From the NCBI RefSeq assembly GCF_002999335.1, contig NW_020312117.1:1-64000 (forward strand): a stretch of 64,000 bases of DNA, given 5' to 3'. Position numbers and translations under genes: made by a program. A model generated the notes under the pieces. It was not told the origin of the DNA and ran no database searches. It saw only the letters and a program-made list of their open reading frames with translations. The DNA comes from Cyclospora cayetanensis (taxonomy: Eukaryota > Apicomplexa > Conoidasida > Eucoccidiorida > Eimeriidae). Numbering within the stretch: position 1 is the stretch's first letter; each line of letters starts with the position of its first letter. This document shows positions 59,716-64,000 of this stretch, one piece after another.

Positions 59716-60600
59716 GTGTCCTTCTGCGCAAGGTACAGAGTGAGCGTGATGTTCGTGCTTGCGGGTTATGCTAGATTTCTCACTAAACTGGACCAGCCCT
59801 CAGAGTTGCTCTATTGGCCTGGGTTGCACCCTATGGTAGAGGTGTATACACAGTCATGCCCAGATTGTCAGGAGATGAAACCCCGTCAGTCATTTGCATG
59901 AGCTGGACTGTCCTGACTGTGGACCCAAGTGCTGAACTGTTCAAGGTCAAGGGCCGTCAAGGGTCAGGATGGCATTAACATCTCTGTCGATCAAAAAAAC
60001 AGACCGTGCATTCCTTGCTCCAGTTCCGCGACAGTTCAAAAGTCGCTTAGTTATTCTTTATTCTAGGCTCGGAGCTTCGTGTATTTTTCAGGCGTTTTGT
60101 CACGGATGGGGATCCGAAGTCTGGTAGCGCATTCTGACGTGCCTTCAAAGACTGCCGCTGGTGCGCTTTGCCTGTCCATCTGCCTCTTAGTAATGCAGTG
60201 TCATATCACGGCCAACTTGTAGGCAGTTTATGATCACGAAAATTCAATTGCTGGCCTCGACGATTTCCTTGTGCTGAGTGGGCTAACAATGCAGTGGTAG
60301 ACTAGCCCATCCGATGCTTTCCCGTGTCCCTGGTCTACACTGAGGAGCGATTTCGATTCGGGGCTGGACATAATGGTACACAGCAACCATTTTTGCAGAC
60401 AAAAAGCTTCAGAGACAAGGTCTACGCAAAGTCCGGGCGAGGCAAGCACGGAGTTTTGATAAGACCGTCGTTTATGTGCTTGAAACCAGGGGAATTGGTG
60501 CTGGTTGATCAGCAGGTTTTATGAGGTGCACCACAAGGTGATCACACAAAGTTTGTGACCAGATGGGTAGGAGCTTTTCGTGCACGAATCAGTAGTGTCT
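59716..60600 (+). pseudogene. Integrase remnant, copy 2
   Basis: The zinc domain half is readable as LLYWPGLHPMVEVYTQSCPD, then CQEMKP at about 59.80-59.89 kb. The catalytic core keeps FVTDGDPKSGSAF at about 60.09-60.13 kb, the counterpart of the V-S/T-D-R-D-P-x-F motif with its second catalytic Asp, followed by a stop. The C-terminal GPY/F-like module is seen as LKPGELVLVD (about 60.48-60.51 kb) and TKFVTRWVGAFRARI (about 60.55-60.59 kb). Frames differ between the pieces. Confidence 0.8.
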
Positions 60601-61559
60601 CACTATCCACTCCCATTTAAGTTGGCACTTTTCACGGGGGCATCAATATTGACGTTCTAAATAAGTCTACAAGCTCCCCAAATTATTCTAGGACATTTTC
60701 GCGCGAATAGATGACCATGTGGAGGCGGAGAAAAAATGTCTAGGACTCTTGCGCGCCGACAGCACGCTTGATGAGAGCTTCTAGTGAAATGGAGTGAAGA
60801 ACGCTGGCCTCAGTGGTTGCCAGTGGCTGCAAGCTTTGCTTCCTGCCAAAAATTTGTAGCTCTGGTTCGGTAGTGGCGCTAGCCGCCATTGACAATCTTC
60901 CTCGGGTTCCTTGGTTACTGTTTCCACCCATAGGGTACTTTGCATGAAAGAGCTACAGTTTAACCGTGAAAATTGCTTGAAGTGTGCCCATTCTTCGGAT
61001 AGCCCACATTTAGAGTTATGTGCGAGTCCTCTCAGATGTGTTGTTCCTACACTTCTCTTCTGCCTCTCTGGGGGCTTAACAGTCGACTACGCTGTACGAA
61101 CCGGCTCAATTGGTATCAGAGAGATTTCTGGAGAAGGCGTGGACGCACTGCTTAACTAGTGTATATTTGATTCTCTTTCCACATTTGTCTTCTATTTTCC
61201 CGTAGCAAGACTACAACTCAGTTTAGCATTCAAACTCCAGCGAACCTCCAAGTCGCCACGATGGTGTTTTGGCCTGGTCTCCTGTAAGCTGCTGGCTATT
61301 TTGTGCGTCTTTTCTTTTTGTCGATCCTATTTAAGAGGTGGATGCCCACATTTGCGTTTCGCATGCGCACAGTTCTTGCGTATATATTCTCCCTGCCTGG
61401 AGAATGGCGGTAAAAAGAGAACTCGGTTGGCCCGTGCGCATTCGGCCTCGACCGATAGGAAGGGAACAGAAGGGTCTGTGTTTGAAGTAGGGGTAAAGGA
61501 GATGTAGGGGCTAATACACACTCAAACACCGATTTTCCTACACTACTTATATTTAACTA

Positions 61560-61700
61560 AAAATTATCAGAAAACTGGCTATCTACTTGGCCACTTGGCA
61601 TATCTTGTGCATTAGAGAACACTGTGAGCTCCATACAAGAGTACGCAATGTTGCATGAGTGTGGTCTAGGTGCTACCTACAACTAGCTGTAAACCCTCGC
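61560..61700 (+). repeat. LTR-like repeat (3' side of copy 2)
   Basis: Contains CACTGTGAGCTCCATACAAG and GGTGCTACCTACAACTAGCTG, close to the reverse complement of 40.67-40.80 kb (CATTGTGAGCTTGATACAAA, GGTGCTACGTGCAACTAGCTG). It lies about 5.5 kb from the matching repeat at 56.01-56.19 kb, in the same orientation. Confidence 0.7.
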
Positions 61701-63519
61701 CCTCATGTGGAGGACACAAATGGCCGCGTGCAGCGGAAACAGGAAACTCCTTTGACATACACTTAATAACTTTCTGCTTAATTTTTTATGTCTGGAGTTT
61801 TGTTCCCCACGAAGGTCTCAGATGGAGCGCTGTATGCCTGACATCCTACTACTTTCCCAGCCAATGGAAGAGCGGCGAAAACATGCATCAACCCAAGCAG
61901 TGTTACAAACTGTGGCATTCCATTCAAGGTATTCGTATGTAGACGACTCCAGACTTGATTTAAACCTAATATATCGGTAATGAGTGCGTCTTTAAACGAG
62001 CTATCTCATCCTCATGCCTGCACCCCTGACAGTGCCGACGTGAGAAAAGAAAAATAACTCAGGTGTATGTTGCTGCATCTTCAAAAGCATTCCAAGCATT
62101 TGCAGATAGTTGCACATTACATCTGGCTCATACTTGCCCCAAATGGCTCATATCATATTGAGCTGGCAGCATTCTGCAGTAATCAGTGTATCCAAACAGT
62201 CAAGGTAGTCATTCAACTCCTGAATAGTCCTTAACCATAACTTGTACGCTAGAAAGTGCCTAATTATTAGCATAGCCTGATACACCATGGACCCTAGCCG
62301 ACTCACCTCCTCCTGCCTCATGCGGGAACCTCTAGGGTGAGGTCAGCAAGTAAATGGGGAATGGAGCCCTGTCTAGTGACTCTTAATAACATTCTATCGA
62401 GTTTTGATTTGGGGCTGAAGTGTCTCCCTATGTAGACTGCAATGGAAGTGTCACACGAAGAGGCGTTTTCTGCAACCTGACGTACCCCATGCTTTCTAGA
62501 GCCTTGTGCATTTTGACCTCTTACAAAGGTGGATAAATTTTCCGAGAGCAGCATCTCTCCCTGCAGCGTCTCATCCCAAACCTCTAGCTCTAAAGACCCG
62601 GCACTAATGGCCTATCCCCACAGACTCAGAAAACTTGTAAACTGTCTCTTAAACGAAGAGAGATATCACCAGTCTCACACATCAAACGTTGCAGCGTAAA
62701 GGCATGAGAATCAAGCTTAAGAATACCCCAGATCTATCAAAAAGGCGAGAGGCACATCGCTGGGTCCCATTTTCCCTCGGATCCTTTCCCTCTGCCGGTT
62801 CATACACAATTTGAAATTACAGGCATTTGTTGCCCGACCCTTAACAAGATTCACATTCTTTAAGAAATAGGAAACAGCTCTAGCCGCAGGAACCACATGC
62901 CATTTTCCTCCCTCTGCCCCAATCGCAATCCCTCCCCGCGCCTTTCTCTATTTCGAGGGCCTCTAGCATATAGGTTTTTTTAGACACACCACCAACCGTA
63001 TAGGGCTAAGATAAGGTAAACACAAGACTACCAGCGCCCCCTGTTCCTGCTTACTTCACAGGATTATCCAGTTCTGTGTAGTGATGCGCCCTGTCCCGTC
63101 ATCAGGAAGTGGCAGGAACTAAGAAGAGAGGTGCTCCCACCAACTAAGGCGGCAGAACCCCAGGGTCATTCAAAGCATCTTCTAATATTTAGACGCAAAG
63201 AATAGGGTCCATCGCAAAATGCAATGCATACGCACTTCCAACTTTTGCGCCAATATTTGAACGGCCCCGAAGCTGATGCTGTTGGAGAGCACCGAAGATT
63301 CCTCGCAACCATATGAGAGTTGCCAGAAAAGGATGTCCAATTCCAACAGACGAACTGGCGTACAGTGCATTGCCCGATGCCAGCGTCTATCTGGCCAGTC
63401 TACATGGAAAAGCAAAAGTAATAATGACAGGGAATGAGTCAGGGAGAGGCCAGCGCCAGAGAACATGGGGGGCGGCCCCCTTCCATTCTACGAAAGTTCC
63501 TGTACACTCGTAATGACAG
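61701..63519. other. Intergenic region
   Basis: No supported gene. A minus frame at 62318-62554 and frames at 63182-63513 on both strands are short and without motifs. The region holds the 3' flank of the gene whose last exon is at 63520-63723. Confidence 0.45.
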
Positions 63520-63723
63520 TTACAGCTCCTCCGCCTTCTGCCCTCCCAGTACCGACGGCAAGAGGGGCATAATCTTCTTCATCAGATCATGGACCCACTG
63601 CACGGGGGTATTTAGATCCTTGAGGTCTTCGGCTTCTAATTCATAACCCATCGCCCTGGAGATTGTGTGCAGGACGTCCTGCATATCGCTTTGAGGGTTC
63701 GTGTGCAGTTCGTGAAGCAGCTG
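63520..63723 (-). CDS. Last exon of a gene running off the window (partial)
   Basis: A minus-strand exon of 68 codons including the stop begins after a CACTGTCACAG acceptor and ends with TAA at 63522-63520. It codes a helical, acidic/amphipathic C terminus: QLLHELHTNPQSDMQDVLHT, then MGYELEAEDLKDLNTP, then a helix with WVHDLMKKIMPLLP and the end GGQKAEEL. The frame is clean, the composition is normal for a soluble protein, and the splice site is good, so I think it is real. I do not recognise the family. The remaining exons must lie at higher coordinates, partly beyond the window, and 63.75-64.0 kb shows no further clear exon. Confidence 0.6.
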   Translation of the reverse strand, partial: QLLHELHTNPQSDMQDVLHTISRAMGYELEAEDLKDLNTPVQWVHDLMKKIMPLLPSVLGGQKAEEL

Positions 63724-64000
63724 CTGTGACAGTGAAAAACAAGGCCAGAAAAAGAGAAAATAATCAGAAAGCGCTAGGCAACCATTTACGACTACGGTAC
63801 ACAGAGATGTTCATATCCAATTGCATTTTCAACCACAGAGCTGTATTCTGTCGAATGGGAAAAACAGGCAAGGAAATCATACAAGTGACACGTATCTTGG
63901 AGGATAAGTTGAAGCCAACGAGAGCGGAGGCACACAAAATCACAACTATCCAGCAATTGGTGTGGTGCCGGATTAAAACAAACGAGCCAATTGAACTAAT

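Larger units (their letters stand above)
56010..61700 (+). mobile_element. Decayed Ty3/gypsy-like LTR retrotransposon, copy 2
   Basis: Reads left to right. LTR-like repeats lie at about 56.01-56.19 kb and 61.56-61.70 kb. Internal order is gag leader (from about 56.22 kb), gag fragments including FYGDGSPKPVKVTESKLLAD near 56.54 kb, a zinc knuckle at 57.34 kb, a Cys-containing gag/protease-side segment at 57.79-57.96 kb, reverse transcriptase at 58.42-58.90 kb, RNase H at about 59.25-59.40 kb, and integrase at 59.72-60.60 kb. This is the gag-RT-RH-IN order of Ty3/gypsy (Metaviridae). Stops and shifts interrupt every domain and the polymerase catalytic box is lost, so it cannot be autonomous. 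It is the more complete of the two relics and lies inverted with respect to the one at 40.7-45.8 kb. Confidence 0.82.

Overview
The window looks like nuclear DNA of an apicomplexan parasite, most likely an eimeriid coccidian (Eimeria or a close relative such as Cyclospora). The evidence is an intron-split beta-tubulin of apicomplexan type, intron-rich genes with GTAAGT-type donors, a CAG-repeat exon coding poly-glutamine, an array carrying a telomere-type heptamer (AGGGTTT), and decayed Ty3/gypsy (chromovirus-like) LTR elements. The genus is an inference; no rRNA or other diagnostic locus is present.

Layout, left to right. 1-0.85 kb: last exons of an unidentified + strand gene. 2.4-5.2 kb (+): a secreted or plastid-targeted PDZ protein in four exons. 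5.8-8.0 kb (-): beta-tubulin in five exons, with every splice junction resolved. 8.6-10.4 kb: a decayed minisatellite of about 43-bp monomers, part of it organised as 129-bp higher-order units. 10.7-24.3 kb (+): apparently one giant gene with a signal peptide, a poly-Q segment, a long ectodomain of repeated beta-sandwich-like modules, one transmembrane helix and a short tail. 25.4-27.6 kb (+): a compact 12-exon gene for a DNA topoisomerase VI B-subunit-like ATPase. 29.5-30.4 kb (+): an intronless six-helix membrane protein. 33.1-34.6 kb (+): an AT-hook protein. 37.1-39.1 kb (-): an orphan three-exon gene. 47.3-49.9 kb (+): an L-asparaginase with a long N-terminal extension. 51.6-54.5 kb (-): a multi-pass membrane protein. 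63.5-63.7 kb (-): the last exon of a gene that continues beyond the window.

Two Ty3/gypsy-like relics lie in opposite orientation, at about 40.7-45.8 kb (-) and 56.0-61.7 kb (+). They enclose the asparaginase gene and the membrane-protein gene. Each is flanked by related LTR-like repeats and keeps recognisable pieces of gag (zinc knuckle), reverse transcriptase, RNase H and integrase. Stops, frameshifts, a deletion and lost catalytic residues show that both are dead. Comparing the two allowed pieces that are unreadable in one copy to be assigned from the other.

The genes do not form a pathway; they are unrelated single-gene transcription units, as is usual in this group. Exon borders given as exact are those where splice sites and reading phase agree; others are marked approximate.
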